The translations under genes and the position numbers were made by a program. The notes under the pieces are model-generated. The model did no database searches, was not told the origin of the DNA, and saw only the letters and a list, made by a program, of their open reading frames with translations. This document shows positions 10,334-18,865 of a stretch of DNA of 64,000 nt, piece after piece; the stretch's first letter is position 1, and every line of letters begins with the position of its first letter. This DNA is from Aliiglaciecola lipolytica. Its GTDB lineage: Bacteria; Pseudomonadota; Gammaproteobacteria; Enterobacterales; Alteromonadaceae. The stretch spans positions 312,241-376,240 of the forward strand of contig NZ_JAHKPT010000035.1 of NCBI RefSeq assembly GCF_018860635.1, in the 5' to 3' direction.

Positions 10334-10562
10334 ATTTCCTCTATTTGAAAATTGTAGCTGTTAGACTACTATATTCGACGATGCAATTAACGTTTAAACC
10401 TTTACTAAATAGTTAGTTTTAGCTCACGTATTTGTTCATCAAAGTAAAAAGTGGTCGAATTCGCTAATATGTGGTTGATAATCATAATACGCTAAAATCA
10501 TAAAGTTAAGGAATAAAATTGTTTTTATTTAAAAATCATAAGGTTAAACTGATTTAATTAGT

Positions 10563-10578
10563 TGGCCCGTATATTGAA
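10563..10578 (+). promoter_or_regulatory. Sigma-54 promoter of pspABC
   Basis: TGGCCCG, four bases, then TTGAA give the GG-N10-GA layout of a -24/-12 promoter. The -12 GC is replaced by GA; E. coli pspA also departs from consensus here. The start would fall near 10589, about 55 bases before pspA. The rest of the 310-base gap (10334-10643) is AT-rich and probably holds the PspF enhancer sites and the pspF promoter, which I could not define. Confidence 0.75.
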
Positions 10579-10643
10579 TAATCAATTACAGCAAATGCCA
10601 AAAGCATTTATTTATTCGATAACTTGAAGTAGAGGAAAAGATT

Positions 10644-11321
10644 ATGGGTATCTTCTCGCGTTTTACAGACATCGTGAACTCAAATATTAATTCATTACTT
10701 GATAAGGCTGAAGATCCAGAAAAAATGGTTCGCCTCATTATCCAAGAAATGGAAGATACATTAGTCGAGGTGCGTTCTGCCTCAGCTAAGACCCTAGCTA
10801 ATAAAAAAGATATTAGCTCACAGATTACAAAATTAACCAATGAAGCTGAAGATTGGCAATCTAAAGCTGAACTGGCATTGAGTAAAGATCGTGAAGATCT
10901 TGCCAGAGCTGCATTACAAGAAAAGAAAAAGTGTGTTGAACACAGTGATTCTTTAGCTAAGGAATTAGCGCTTATTGATGAACAAATCAGCAAGCTACAG
11001 GGCGAAATTGGCCAATTGCAAGATAAGTTAGCCGATGCAAAAGCTCGTCAAAAAACGATTATCATGCGTCAGAAGACAGTGAGCTCTCGTCTTGAAGTGA
11101 AACGCACCTTAGATAGCAGCAAAGTTGATGCAGCGATGGGACGTTTCGAACAATACGAGCGTAAAATTGATGATTTGGAATCACAGGTTGATTCCTATGA
11201 TTTAGGTAAGAAAACTTTAGCTGATGAATTTGCTGATTTAGCATCTGATGATGTGATTGACGATGAACTGGCAGCGCTTAAGAAAAAAGTACAGACTAAA
11301 AATAGTAAAGCTAAAAAATAA
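10644..11321 (+). CDS. pspA: Phage shock protein A, membrane stress effector
   Basis: A 225-residue PspA/IM30 family protein. It opens with the amphipathic helix MGIFSRFTDIVNSNINSLL, which binds stressed inner membrane, and continues almost entirely as coiled coil to residue 220. RLIIQEMEDTL is the conserved early segment. It binds PspF under normal conditions. An AGAGGAAAAG ribosome binding site precedes the ATG. First gene of pspABC. Confidence 0.96.
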   Translation: MGIFSRFTDIVNSNINSLLDKAEDPEKMVRLIIQEMEDTLVEVRSASAKTLANKKDISSQITKLTNEAEDWQSKAELALSKDREDLARAALQEKKKCVEHSDSLAKELALIDEQISKLQGEIGQLQDKLADAKARQKTIIMRQKTVSSRLEVKRTLDSSKVDAAMGRFEQYERKIDDLESQVDSYDLGKKTLADEFADLASDDVIDDELAALKKKVQTKNSKAKK

Positions 11322-11348
11322 AAGTAGTGGCCAGGAAGGAGTAACACC

Positions 11349-11588
11349 GTGGAAGATATATTGATTGTGACGGTAGGCGTACCTACTATTATTTTCATGA
11401 TAATTGTCGCACCTATTTGGTTGATTCTGCATTACCGAAGTAAAAAGCAGGTCAGCCAAGGGTTATCTGAAGATGAATATAAGTCATTACAGGAATTATC
11501 CAACAAGGCTGAAATGATGGCAGATCGTATCCAGACTTTAGAAGCCATTTTGGATGCGGAATCACCAGATTGGAGAAATAAATCATGA
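11349..11588 (+). CDS. pspB: Phage shock protein B
   Basis: A 79-residue protein with one N-terminal transmembrane helix (about 4-27, containing VGVPTIIFMIIVAPIW), then a coiled-coil cytoplasmic tail, as in PspB. It starts with GTG, supported by GGAAGGAG seven bases upstream. It overlaps pspC by ATGA, indicating translational coupling. With PspC it senses envelope stress and releases PspF from PspA. Confidence 0.93.
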   Translation: MEDILIVTVGVPTIIFMIIVAPIWLILHYRSKKQVSQGLSEDEYKSLQELSNKAEMMADRIQTLEAILDAESPDWRNKS

Positions 11589-12037
11589 CACCACGCAAGC
11601 AATTACAGCGCGATTCGGAAAATGGAAAAATTGCCGGTGTCTGTGCAGGGATTGCTGAGTACTTTGGAATAGAGACTTGGCTAGTTCGAATTGCTGCAGT
11701 CGCCGCCATGTTGTTACTCGCTGGGCCATTTATTCCAGTATTTTACATCGCTGCTTGGTTCATTTTAGATAAAAAAACACCTGAATCTAAACATAGTTCA
11801 CAAGGCCAACATCACTTTCATGGCAAGTCTGGTGTAAAAGGTTGGCATAACGATATTGATGATGCAGATAAAAAAGTAGCGGTTAAGTCAAAGGTTTGGC
11901 AGGCTGGAGAGCCTCCAAAGCAAGCTTTTTATGATATCAAACAGCAATATTTACGAACGGAAGCGCGTTTGAGAAAGATTGAAACCTATGTTACTTCATC
12001 TGAATTTCAGTTGAATCGCGAAATTAACAAACTCTAG
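11585..12037 (+). CDS. pspC: Phage shock protein C
   Basis: A 150-residue protein with the PspC domain (about 10-62: basic start, GKIAGVCAGIAEYFG, then a hydrophobic helix ending AAWFILDK) and a longer polar C-terminal region with a coiled-coil-like end. E. coli PspC has 119 residues. No pspD or pspE follows, so this is the reduced pspABC operon. A strong terminator lies at 12072. Confidence 0.93.
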   Translation: MTPRKQLQRDSENGKIAGVCAGIAEYFGIETWLVRIAAVAAMLLLAGPFIPVFYIAAWFILDKKTPESKHSSQGQHHFHGKSGVKGWHNDIDDADKKVAVKSKVWQAGEPPKQAFYDIKQQYLRTEARLRKIETYVTSSEFQLNREINKL

Positions 12038-12071
12038 CGGTTTAATGAGCAATTAAGCTAGTCGTTTTTTC

Positions 12072-12110
12072 AAACTGCACCTTGTTTAAACCAATGCTTG
12101 GTGCAGTTTT
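12072..12110 (+). terminator. Terminator after pspC
   Basis: The perfect 10-bp stem AAACTGCACC (12072-12081) / GGTGCAGTTT (12100-12109) is followed by T residues. It ends the pspABC transcript and separates it from ycjX. Confidence 0.85.
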
Positions 12111-12296
12111 ATGTAGGTTGGTTTGCTTACTATTTGGCAAATAACCAGAGTCTGGTAGTTGATCATCCCATTAAAAACCCTTGCATACATCGTGATTAAC
12201 TTATCAGTCAGATTTTGCTTGTAAATTAAACACAGGTAATATCCTTTTATTGTACTTCGCTCGCTAACCTGTTTTGTCATCTCAGGAGTCATTTGA

Positions 12297-13730
12297 TTGC
12301 TATCTAAAATAACCCAAAACTCTTCAGTGCAACGTTTTCAAGATCAAGCCAAAGTGTTGGGGAACCGGCTGATGGATCATCACGTGAGTCTAGCGGTGAC
12401 GGGCCTGAGTAAAAGTGGTAAAACCGCGTTTATCACTTCTTTGGTAAATCAATTACTGAATGCTCGAGAGTCATCTGATTTGCCGTTTTTCTCGGTGGTA
12501 TCTGAGAATCGACTAATTGGTGTTAAGCGCGACGTTCAGCCAGATGTAACCGTTGCCCGTTTCGCCTATGAACAGGGGCTAGAAAGCCTAAACAGTGAAC
12601 CACCAAAGTGGCCAGAATCTACCAGTGGAGTGTCTCAGGTGCGGCTGCTAATTAAATATCGCAATCAGTCACGACTGCGCAGATTAGTATCCGAATACAG
12701 TACCTTAACATTGGATATTACTGACTATCCCGGAGAATGGCTTCTCGATTTACCGTTATTAGAATTGGATTATGTGCAGTGGTGCCAGAATTTTTGGGAC
12801 GACTTGCACGATCCAACTAAGAGTTCACTGGCTGAGGATTTTAAATCTGAATTGAATAACTTAGATTTGACTGGGACTGCAGATGAGATGCAAATTCAAC
12901 ATATTTCCAACCTGTTTACCCAGTTTCTTCATGAGTGTAAGGCTCAAGGTTATCAACTTATTCAACCTGGTCGTTTTGTGCTACCGGGCGAGTTAGTGGG
13001 GGCGCCTGTGTTGCAGTTCTTTCCGTTAAATCCAGCGCAACTGAAGTTAGCGTCTGACAATCAAGCTAACGGTGAAAACTCTGAATTATTGGATTTGCTG
13101 AGCAGCCGTTTTGAACAATATCAGAAAAAAGTCATTCGACCGTTTTACAAAAAGCATTTTAAACGTTTTGATCGACAAATTATTTTGGTCGATTGTTTAT
13201 CTGCTTTGAATATGGGAGCCCATAGTTTTAATGATTTACGCAAAGCCATCAATTGGTTATTAGGCAGTTTTCACTATGGTACCAGTAATATTTTACAACG
13301 AATATTCTCACCTAACATCGACAAACTGATGTTTGCTGCGAGTAAATCAGACCATATAACCCCAGAGCAACAACCTAATTTGGTGATGCTTTTAGAATCA
13401 ATGATCCATGAGGCTAGACAGCATATTCAATATGAAGGAGTCGCAACCGAATCCACTGCTTTTAGCGCCATACGTACCTCACAAGTAGGCAGTAGCATAC
13501 TAAATGGGGAGGCTGTTCAAGTGCTTAAAGGCACCACTATTGAAGGTAAAGCAATTACTTTGTTTCCAGGAGAAGTGCCTAAAGAATGCCCTGCACAGTC
13601 ATTTTGGCAGCATCAAGGTTTTGCTTTTCCGAATTTTCGTCCGATGCCAAAAGGCGACAACAAAAGTGCCTTTCCACATATACGGTTAGACCATGTATTG
13701 GAATTTGTGTTAGGTGACAAACTGGAGTGA
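12297..13730 (+). CDS. ycjX: YcjX family P-loop protein
   Basis: A 477-residue YcjX/DUF463 protein with the P-loop GLSKSGKT near residue 37, the family motif DYPGEW near 145 and IILVDCLSALNMG near 295. The family is a predicted GTPase-like component of the wider psp regulon; its biochemical role is poorly defined. The start is TTG, chosen because AGGAG lies eight bases upstream and no other in-frame start fits. The next gene, ycjF, begins 4 bases after its stop. Confidence 0.9.
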   Translation: MLSKITQNSSVQRFQDQAKVLGNRLMDHHVSLAVTGLSKSGKTAFITSLVNQLLNARESSDLPFFSVVSENRLIGVKRDVQPDVTVARFAYEQGLESLNSEPPKWPESTSGVSQVRLLIKYRNQSRLRRLVSEYSTLTLDITDYPGEWLLDLPLLELDYVQWCQNFWDDLHDPTKSSLAEDFKSELNNLDLTGTADEMQIQHISNLFTQFLHECKAQGYQLIQPGRFVLPGELVGAPVLQFFPLNPAQLKLASDNQANGENSELLDLLSSRFEQYQKKVIRPFYKKHFKRFDRQIILVDCLSALNMGAHSFNDLRKAINWLLGSFHYGTSNILQRIFSPNIDKLMFAASKSDHITPEQQPNLVMLLESMIHEARQHIQYEGVATESTAFSAIRTSQVGSSILNGEAVQVLKGTTIEGKAITLFPGEVPKECPAQSFWQHQGFAFPNFRPMPKGDNKSAFPHIRLDHVLEFVLGDKLE

Positions 13731-13734
13731 AGTT

Positions 13735-14787
13735 ATGAGTCAATCAGAACAACCTGCTAAGGACAGTATTCAATCTAGTTTAATACTGACAGAAGAGCAA
13801 AATGACGGGGCAGAGCAAGCAACAGTTGAGTCGTCCCATAAAATTAAGCCTGCCACGCTTTTGCAAGCTGATGTGGTTTGGGAGCAAAGCAGCCCCGAAA
13901 CAGAGCAAACCGATGATTTTGATGATCCTCAAAACCTAAAAACAGCAAAGAGTTCTAAATTATTCTGGTTACTGCTGTTGGCCTTAGGGCTTGGCTGCGC
14001 CGAACTCGCTTTGTTCATTCGCGAAGTTTATTTAACTGAAGATTTTTTGTCGGCTATTTGGCTTATTTTGTTTTCGTTGATTGTAGTGATGGCAGCAAAA
14101 GAGTTATTTTCCCAATGGCGCGGACTGGCGCACCTCAAACGGCATGATGAATTTAAACAACAAGCACTGCAATTGCTCGCGGCACCAACCATAGGACAGT
14201 CAGAAGGATTTTGTGAAAAGCTGATCGCGAATTTGCCTGCAAATGAATATGAAGCGGAAATTGGTCAATGGAAAAGTACCGTACAGGCACATCATGTTGA
14301 TAGTGAAGTTTTGCAGTTATTTGATCAAAAAGTGCTCCAAAAAGTAGACCCAAAAGCCTTAGCTTGCGTGACTAAACATGCTTCTGCTTCGGCCGCTATG
14401 ATTGCCGTGAGTCCCTTTGCGTTATTAGACATGGCAGTGGTTTTGTGGCGCAATTTAGTCATGCTTAAACAAGTGAGCCAATGTTACGGGATTCAGTTAG
14501 GATACTGGGGACGAATTAGTTTGGTTAAACGAGTGTTTAAATCAATGCTAATCGCTGGCGCTGCGGAGATTATAAGTGACGCAGGAAATTATGCACTTGG
14601 CGCTGGGGTAACGGGTAAACTATCATCAAGAGTCGCTCAAGGTTTAGGCGCGGGCGTGTTAACCACACGAATTGGAATAAAGGCAATGCATGCATGTCGT
14701 CCCTTGCCTTGGATTGCAAGTAAACCTCCTGGGTTGTCAAAACTTACCCAACAATTACTTGCTGACTTGAAAAAGGTAACATCATAA
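13735..14787 (+). CDS. ycjF: YcjF family (DUF697) inner-membrane protein
   Basis: A 350-residue protein with a long acidic, polar N-terminal region, two adjacent transmembrane helices at about residues 75-115, and a C-terminal DUF697 domain containing further hydrophobic segments (SAAMIAVSPFALLDMAVVLW). I chose ATG 13735, preceded by GGAG, over an upstream GTG that lies inside ycjX. The ycjX-ycjF pair is joined to psp genes and tyrR in enterobacteria, as here. Confidence 0.88.
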   Translation: MSQSEQPAKDSIQSSLILTEEQNDGAEQATVESSHKIKPATLLQADVVWEQSSPETEQTDDFDDPQNLKTAKSSKLFWLLLLALGLGCAELALFIREVYLTEDFLSAIWLILFSLIVVMAAKELFSQWRGLAHLKRHDEFKQQALQLLAAPTIGQSEGFCEKLIANLPANEYEAEIGQWKSTVQAHHVDSEVLQLFDQKVLQKVDPKALACVTKHASASAAMIAVSPFALLDMAVVLWRNLVMLKQVSQCYGIQLGYWGRISLVKRVFKSMLIAGAAEIISDAGNYALGAGVTGKLSSRVAQGLGAGVLTTRIGIKAMHACRPLPWIASKPPGLSKLTQQLLADLKKVTS

Positions 14788-14819
14788 GTTTTTGTATTTA
14801 ATGGAAAACTCTGTTCTTA

Positions 14820-14837
14820 TGTAAAATTAATGTTACA
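14820..14837 (+). promoter_or_regulatory. TyrR-like operator upstream of phhA
   Basis: TGTAAA-N6-GTTACA differs at one base from the TyrR box consensus TGTAAA-N6-TTTACA. It lies 163 bases before the phhA start codon. A second copy with the same right half lies before hpd, and a TyrR-type regulator gene sits between the two. Confidence 0.7.
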
Positions 14838-14923
14838 TTTTTGAAAAACTCTATATACCTCGACTTCTGTTCCTTTAATCTTAATTAAGTAGACTTAAAG
14901 ACATTGAGATTTAGCAAATTGCA

Positions 14924-14956
14924 CGTTTTTCTTTCATCTAGATTGAAAGAAAAACG
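14924..14956. promoter_or_regulatory. Perfect 13-bp inverted repeat in the phhA leader
   Basis: CGTTTTTCTTTCA and TGAAAGAAAAACG flank a 7-base centre (TCTAGAT). It lies 43 bases before the phhA start, between the TyrR-like box and the ribosome binding site. There is no T-run on the plus strand after it, so it is not a typical terminator for ycjF. It could be an mRNA hairpin or an operator. Confidence 0.6.
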
Positions 14957-14999
14957 AACAGAATAAGACTTTTGCAAGATGGGAAGTCGAGGAATACAA

Positions 15000-15800
15000 A
15001 TGCCAAAAACAACTAAATATTCTTCTCGAAGTATGGATCAAAATGGCCTTGTTGACTGGTCACAAAGTGAGAATTTGGTTTGGAGAGACTTATACCAACG
15101 ACAAATTGCGATTATTCAAAATAGGGCATGTGATGAGTTTATGCAAGGACTTAGATTACTCGACTTGCCTGTCGATAGAGTTCCGCAATTAGGCGAAGTG
15201 AATCAGGTTCTAGCAGCCACCACAGGTTGGCAGGTGGAACAGGTTCCGTCACTGATTAACTTTGATGCGTTTTTCACTTTATTAGCCAATAAAAAGTTTC
15301 CGGTCGCCACATTTATTCGCAATCGTGAGGATTTTGATTATCTTCAGGAACCGGATATTTTTCACGAAATATTTGGCCATTGCCCATTATTAACCAATCC
15401 ATCTTTTGCACATTTCACCCATACATATGGAAAGTTGGGGTTGGCAGCGAATAAACAGGATAGAGCATACTTAGCTAGATTATATTGGTTCACCGTTGAG
15501 TTTGGTTTGTTGCACACAGCAGACGGGACGCGAATTTATGGGGGAGGGATTTTATCTTCACCTGGTGAAACAATTTATGCCTTAGAAAGTGAGAAACCAA
15601 TAAGACAAGAGATGGTGCCACTAGAGGCACTGCGCACTCCCTATCGCATTGACATCATGCAACCGGTTTATTTCACATTAAATCACTTTGATCAATTGTT
15701 TGAATTAACCCAGCTCGATATTATGGCATTGGTGAATACGGCGAAAAAATTAGGTTTGAAAGCGCCGCTTTTTGAAAGCAAAGATAAGTTAGTTAGTTAA
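15000..15800 (+). CDS. phhA: Phenylalanine 4-monooxygenase
   Basis: A 266-residue pterin-dependent aromatic amino acid hydroxylase that converts phenylalanine to tyrosine. The non-haem iron ligands are visible: His122 and His127 in HEIFGHCPLL and Glu167 in YWFTVEFGL. I chose ATG 15000, preceded by GAGGA at six bases, over ATG 14979. The dehydratase gene phhB, which often follows phhA, is absent from this window. A terminator at 15872 separates it from the regulator gene. Confidence 0.95.
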   Translation: MPKTTKYSSRSMDQNGLVDWSQSENLVWRDLYQRQIAIIQNRACDEFMQGLRLLDLPVDRVPQLGEVNQVLAATTGWQVEQVPSLINFDAFFTLLANKKFPVATFIRNREDFDYLQEPDIFHEIFGHCPLLTNPSFAHFTHTYGKLGLAANKQDRAYLARLYWFTVEFGLLHTADGTRIYGGGILSSPGETIYALESEKPIRQEMVPLEALRTPYRIDIMQPVYFTLNHFDQLFELTQLDIMALVNTAKKLGLKAPLFESKDKLVS

Positions 15801-15871
15801 CTCTCGAATAGTTTTAGATATACACCTAAGAATTGTTCGATTGGTTGATAATGATACTTTCTATTAAAAAT

Positions 15872-15902
15872 AACGCTTCATGTTAAAACTGGAGCGTTTT
15901 TC
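15872..15902 (+). terminator. Terminator after phhA
   Basis: The stem AACGCTTC (15872-15879) / GGAGCGTT (15891-15898), with one G-T pair, is followed by a T-run. It ends the phhA transcript. Confidence 0.7.
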
Positions 15903-16004
15903 ACCTTTTGTCTTAAATTTAGGTTACCCACCTCACTGAATTTGAAGACAACCCCTATAATTTGTAATAATATCTTTACACCTTTTATTATGGATCGTGA
16001 CCCC

Positions 16005-17561
16005 ATGCGATTGGAAATTATTTGTCAGGACAGATTGGGCATAGCGCAAGATGTATTAGACATATTAGTTAATTACGAAATTGATTTACGTGGCATTGAA
16101 ATTGATATTGCGGGAAAAATTTTCTTAAACTTCCCGAATATTAAGTTTGAGGATTTTCAGCAGTTTATGCCAGAAATCCGGCGTATTAAAGGCATTGAAG
16201 ACGTTAAAACAACGCCTTTCATGCCAATAGAAAGGGAGCAAAATCAGCTTCGCGCATTGCTGCAAACTCTACCCGATCCCATATTTTCTTTAGATACTAG
16301 AGGGCGTATTTTGCTGGTTAACGAAGCCGTTACCGCAAGTGTCGAACAAAGCTCTGAAAGTTTGTTGGGTGAAGAGATTGGCGAATTTGTGCGTGGTTTT
16401 ACTTTTCAAAAATGGTTTGAAGGGAATCCTGCTACCGCACAGACCCAGAAAGTTAGTTTTTTAGAACAAGATTTTTTAGCTGATATATTGCCTGTCATGA
16501 TACCGGATGCTGGTGGCTCGTCTATTTTAGCCGGCGCTTTGCTAATGCTTAAATCTGAATTTAGATTGGAGCAACAACTTACCGTATTCCACCAAATCAG
16601 CAATGATAGTTTCGCCTCTGTGCAGGCCAGCAGCAATGTAATGAAAAAGGTCGTCAAAGAAGCCACTCGGATGGCCGAATTAGATGGGCCTATTTTGATT
16701 TTCGGCGAAACAGGAACGGGCAAAGAAATGCTAGCAAGAGCCTGCCATGAGGCAAGTCGTCGAGCCAGTGGGCAATTTCTGCCGCTCAATTGTGCATCAT
16801 TACCGGATAATGTGGCTGAAACAGAGTTATTTGGCTATGCCCCAGGAGAATTTGGTCAAACCGAAGGTAAAGCGGGGATTTTGGAACAAGCCAAAGGTGG
16901 AACTCTTTTCTTAGATGAAGTAGGGGATATGTCAGATCACTTACAGTCTAAGTTACTGCGAGTACTGCAAAATGGAACATTTCGCAGGGTTGGAGATAGC
17001 AACGAGGTGACTGTTGACGTCAGAATCGTTTGTACAACTCAAAAAGATTTGGCTAAGTTAGTTGAAGAAGGGCAGTTTAGAGAAGACCTCTATTATCGTC
17101 TCAATGTGTTGAGTTTAACCGTGCCTTCGTTGCGTGAACGAAAATCCGATATCATTCCCTTAGCTGATCGCTTCATTAAGCAACATTGCATGAAATTGGG
17201 TCGTCGAGCGCCTAAATTAAGTAAGTCATGTGTCGATTATTTACAATCTTACTCTTGGCCAGGTAACGTTAGGCAACTTGAAAACGCCCTTTATCGCGCA
17301 TTGTCTTTGCTGGAAGGTAATGAAATGTGCAAGGAGCATATTCAACTGCCGAGCAGTTCAACAAACCTAAACTTTATCCCTGAAGAGTTCGAAGGCTCGT
17401 TGGAAGAAGAAGTGAAGCGATACGAGAAAAGCTTGTTACGACGGCTCTATCCGTTTTATCCCAGCACTCGTCAACTTGCTAAAAAGTTAGGTTTGAGCCA
17501 TACCGCAATTGCAAACAAATTACGCGAATATGGCATCAATAAGAAGACTGTAAAAATTTAG
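16005..17561 (+). CDS. tyrR: TyrR/PhhR-type aromatic amino acid regulator
   Basis: A 518-residue protein: N-terminal ACT-like domain (MRLEIICQDRLGIAQDVLD), PAS domain (about 78-185), AAA+ domain with Walker A GETGTGKE and TLFLDEVGDM, and C-terminal helix-turn-helix (ARQLAKKLG-like). The loop that should read GAFTGA is GEFGQT, so it probably cannot contact sigma-54 and acts on sigma-70 promoters like E. coli TyrR. The start at 16005 is chosen because TyrR proteins begin MRLE; upstream in-frame starts at 15990 and 15942 exist. Likely regulator of phhA and hpd through the two boxes. Confidence 0.92.
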   Translation: MRLEIICQDRLGIAQDVLDILVNYEIDLRGIEIDIAGKIFLNFPNIKFEDFQQFMPEIRRIKGIEDVKTTPFMPIEREQNQLRALLQTLPDPIFSLDTRGRILLVNEAVTASVEQSSESLLGEEIGEFVRGFTFQKWFEGNPATAQTQKVSFLEQDFLADILPVMIPDAGGSSILAGALLMLKSEFRLEQQLTVFHQISNDSFASVQASSNVMKKVVKEATRMAELDGPILIFGETGTGKEMLARACHEASRRASGQFLPLNCASLPDNVAETELFGYAPGEFGQTEGKAGILEQAKGGTLFLDEVGDMSDHLQSKLLRVLQNGTFRRVGDSNEVTVDVRIVCTTQKDLAKLVEEGQFREDLYYRLNVLSLTVPSLRERKSDIIPLADRFIKQHCMKLGRRAPKLSKSCVDYLQSYSWPGNVRQLENALYRALSLLEGNEMCKEHIQLPSSSTNLNFIPEEFEGSLEEEVKRYEKSLLRRLYPFYPSTRQLAKKLGLSHTAIANKLREYGINKKTVKI

Positions 17562-17602
17562 GTACAGTTATTTTTGTACTGTTCATTTTTGTTGACATAA
17601 AC

Positions 17603-17624
17603 AGCCGCTTTTTAGCGGCTTTTT
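17603..17624 (+). terminator. Terminator after tyrR
   Basis: AGCCGCT (17603-17609) and AGCGGCT (17614-17620) enclose a 4-T loop and are followed by TTTT. Confidence 0.8.
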
Positions 17625-17640
17625 AATGCCTGCAGGTAAA

Positions 17641-17658
17641 TGTAAAAATTACGTTACA
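17641..17658 (+). promoter_or_regulatory. TyrR-like operator upstream of hpd
   Basis: TGTAAA-N6-GTTACA, with the same half-sites and spacing as the phhA site at 14820. It lies 110 bases before the hpd start codon, between the tyrR terminator and hpd. Confidence 0.7.
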
Positions 17659-17767
17659 AATTTTGAGGTTTTCAGTAAAAAGCTATTGTAAAGCAGATAC
17701 TTCTGTTCTGCTAAATAATAGGCTTAAGTATAGACATCTACTTGTTTAACTTTTGCGAGAAATACCT

Positions 17768-18865
17768 ATGACAACAGACATTCATTATAACCCTTTGCAT
17801 TGTGACGGCTTCGAATTTGTGGAATACACCGCAGCTGATGATAAGGGCATTCAGGATCTTAAAGATTTATTCCTATCGCTGGGTTTTGCAGAAGTTGCAC
17901 AGCATCGTTCCAAACGTGTTTGGTTGTTCAAACAAGGTGATATCAATTTTATTGTCAATGCAGAGCCCGCGTCGCAAGCAGAGGAATTTGCTCGGTTACG
18001 TGGTCCTAGTGTTTGTGGCATGGCATTTCGCGTCAAAGATGCAGGCAAAGCATTGCAGCATGCCGTGAAAAATGGTGCTAAGCAATTTGTTGGTAATTTG
18101 GGGGCGATGGAATTAAATATCCCAGCAGTTTATGGGATTGGCGAAAGTACTCTGTACTTTGTCGATCGCTACGGTGATGAGTCAATTTATAACATTGATT
18201 TCAAGTTCTATCCGGATTGGCAAGAGCGTATGCAAAGTGCCAATGCTGGTTTAGCTGTACTTGACCATCTTACCCACAACGTTAAACGCGGGAATATGGC
18301 GGTTTGGGCGAATTTTTATGAGCGTATAGGTAACTTTAGAGAAATTCGTTATTTTGATATTGAAGGCAAATTGACCGGATTAGTCAGCAAAGCCATGACG
18401 TCTCCTTGCGGCAAAATACGTATCCCTATTAACGAATCATCAGATGATAAATCTCAAATTGAAGAGTTCATCCGCGAATACAATGGCGAAGGGATCCAGC
18501 ATATCGCTTTGTCTACCGAAGATATTTATGAAACCGTGCGAACCTTGAAAGCCCGCGGTCTTAAATTTATGGATACTCCTGATACCTATTATGAGAATGT
18601 AAATAACAGAGTAGAGGGGCACGGTGAAGATCTCGCGACCTTGCAAGAGCTGAAAATACTGATCGATGGTGCGCCAATGAAAGATGGGATTTTGTTACAG
18701 ATTTTTACTGACACTGTGATTGGTCCCGTATTTTTTGAAATCATTCAACGCAAAGGTAATGAAGGTTTCGGGGAAGGCAATTTCAAAGCTTTGTTTGAAT
18801 CAATTGAACAAGATCAAATTAGACGAGGTGTGATCGAAAATAACGGTGAAAAATCTGATGCGTAA
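17768..18865 (+). CDS. hpd: 4-hydroxyphenylpyruvate dioxygenase
   Basis: A 365-residue two-domain vicinal-oxygen-chelate dioxygenase converting 4-hydroxyphenylpyruvate to homogentisate. Iron ligands are His167 (LDHLTHNV), His245 (GIQHIALST) and Glu324 (PVFFEIIQRKG). The C-terminal FGEGNFKALFESIE is characteristic. I start at ATG 17768 rather than the upstream TTG. It is the first gene of hpd-hmgA-fahA-maiA and overlaps hmgA by eight bases. Confidence 0.97.
   Translation: MTTDIHYNPLHCDGFEFVEYTAADDKGIQDLKDLFLSLGFAEVAQHRSKRVWLFKQGDINFIVNAEPASQAEEFARLRGPSVCGMAFRVKDAGKALQHAVKNGAKQFVGNLGAMELNIPAVYGIGESTLYFVDRYGDESIYNIDFKFYPDWQERMQSANAGLAVLDHLTHNVKRGNMAVWANFYERIGNFREIRYFDIEGKLTGLVSKAMTSPCGKIRIPINESSDDKSQIEEFIREYNGEGIQHIALSTEDIYETVRTLKARGLKFMDTPDTYYENVNNRVEGHGEDLATLQELKILIDGAPMKDGILLQIFTDTVIGPVFFEIIQRKGNEGFGEGNFKALFESIEQDQIRRGVIENNGEKSDA

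Noticed and set aside
16005-17561. Sigma-54 activator role for the TyrR-type protein
   Set aside because: The AAA+ domain is present, but the GAFTGA loop is replaced by GEFGQT.
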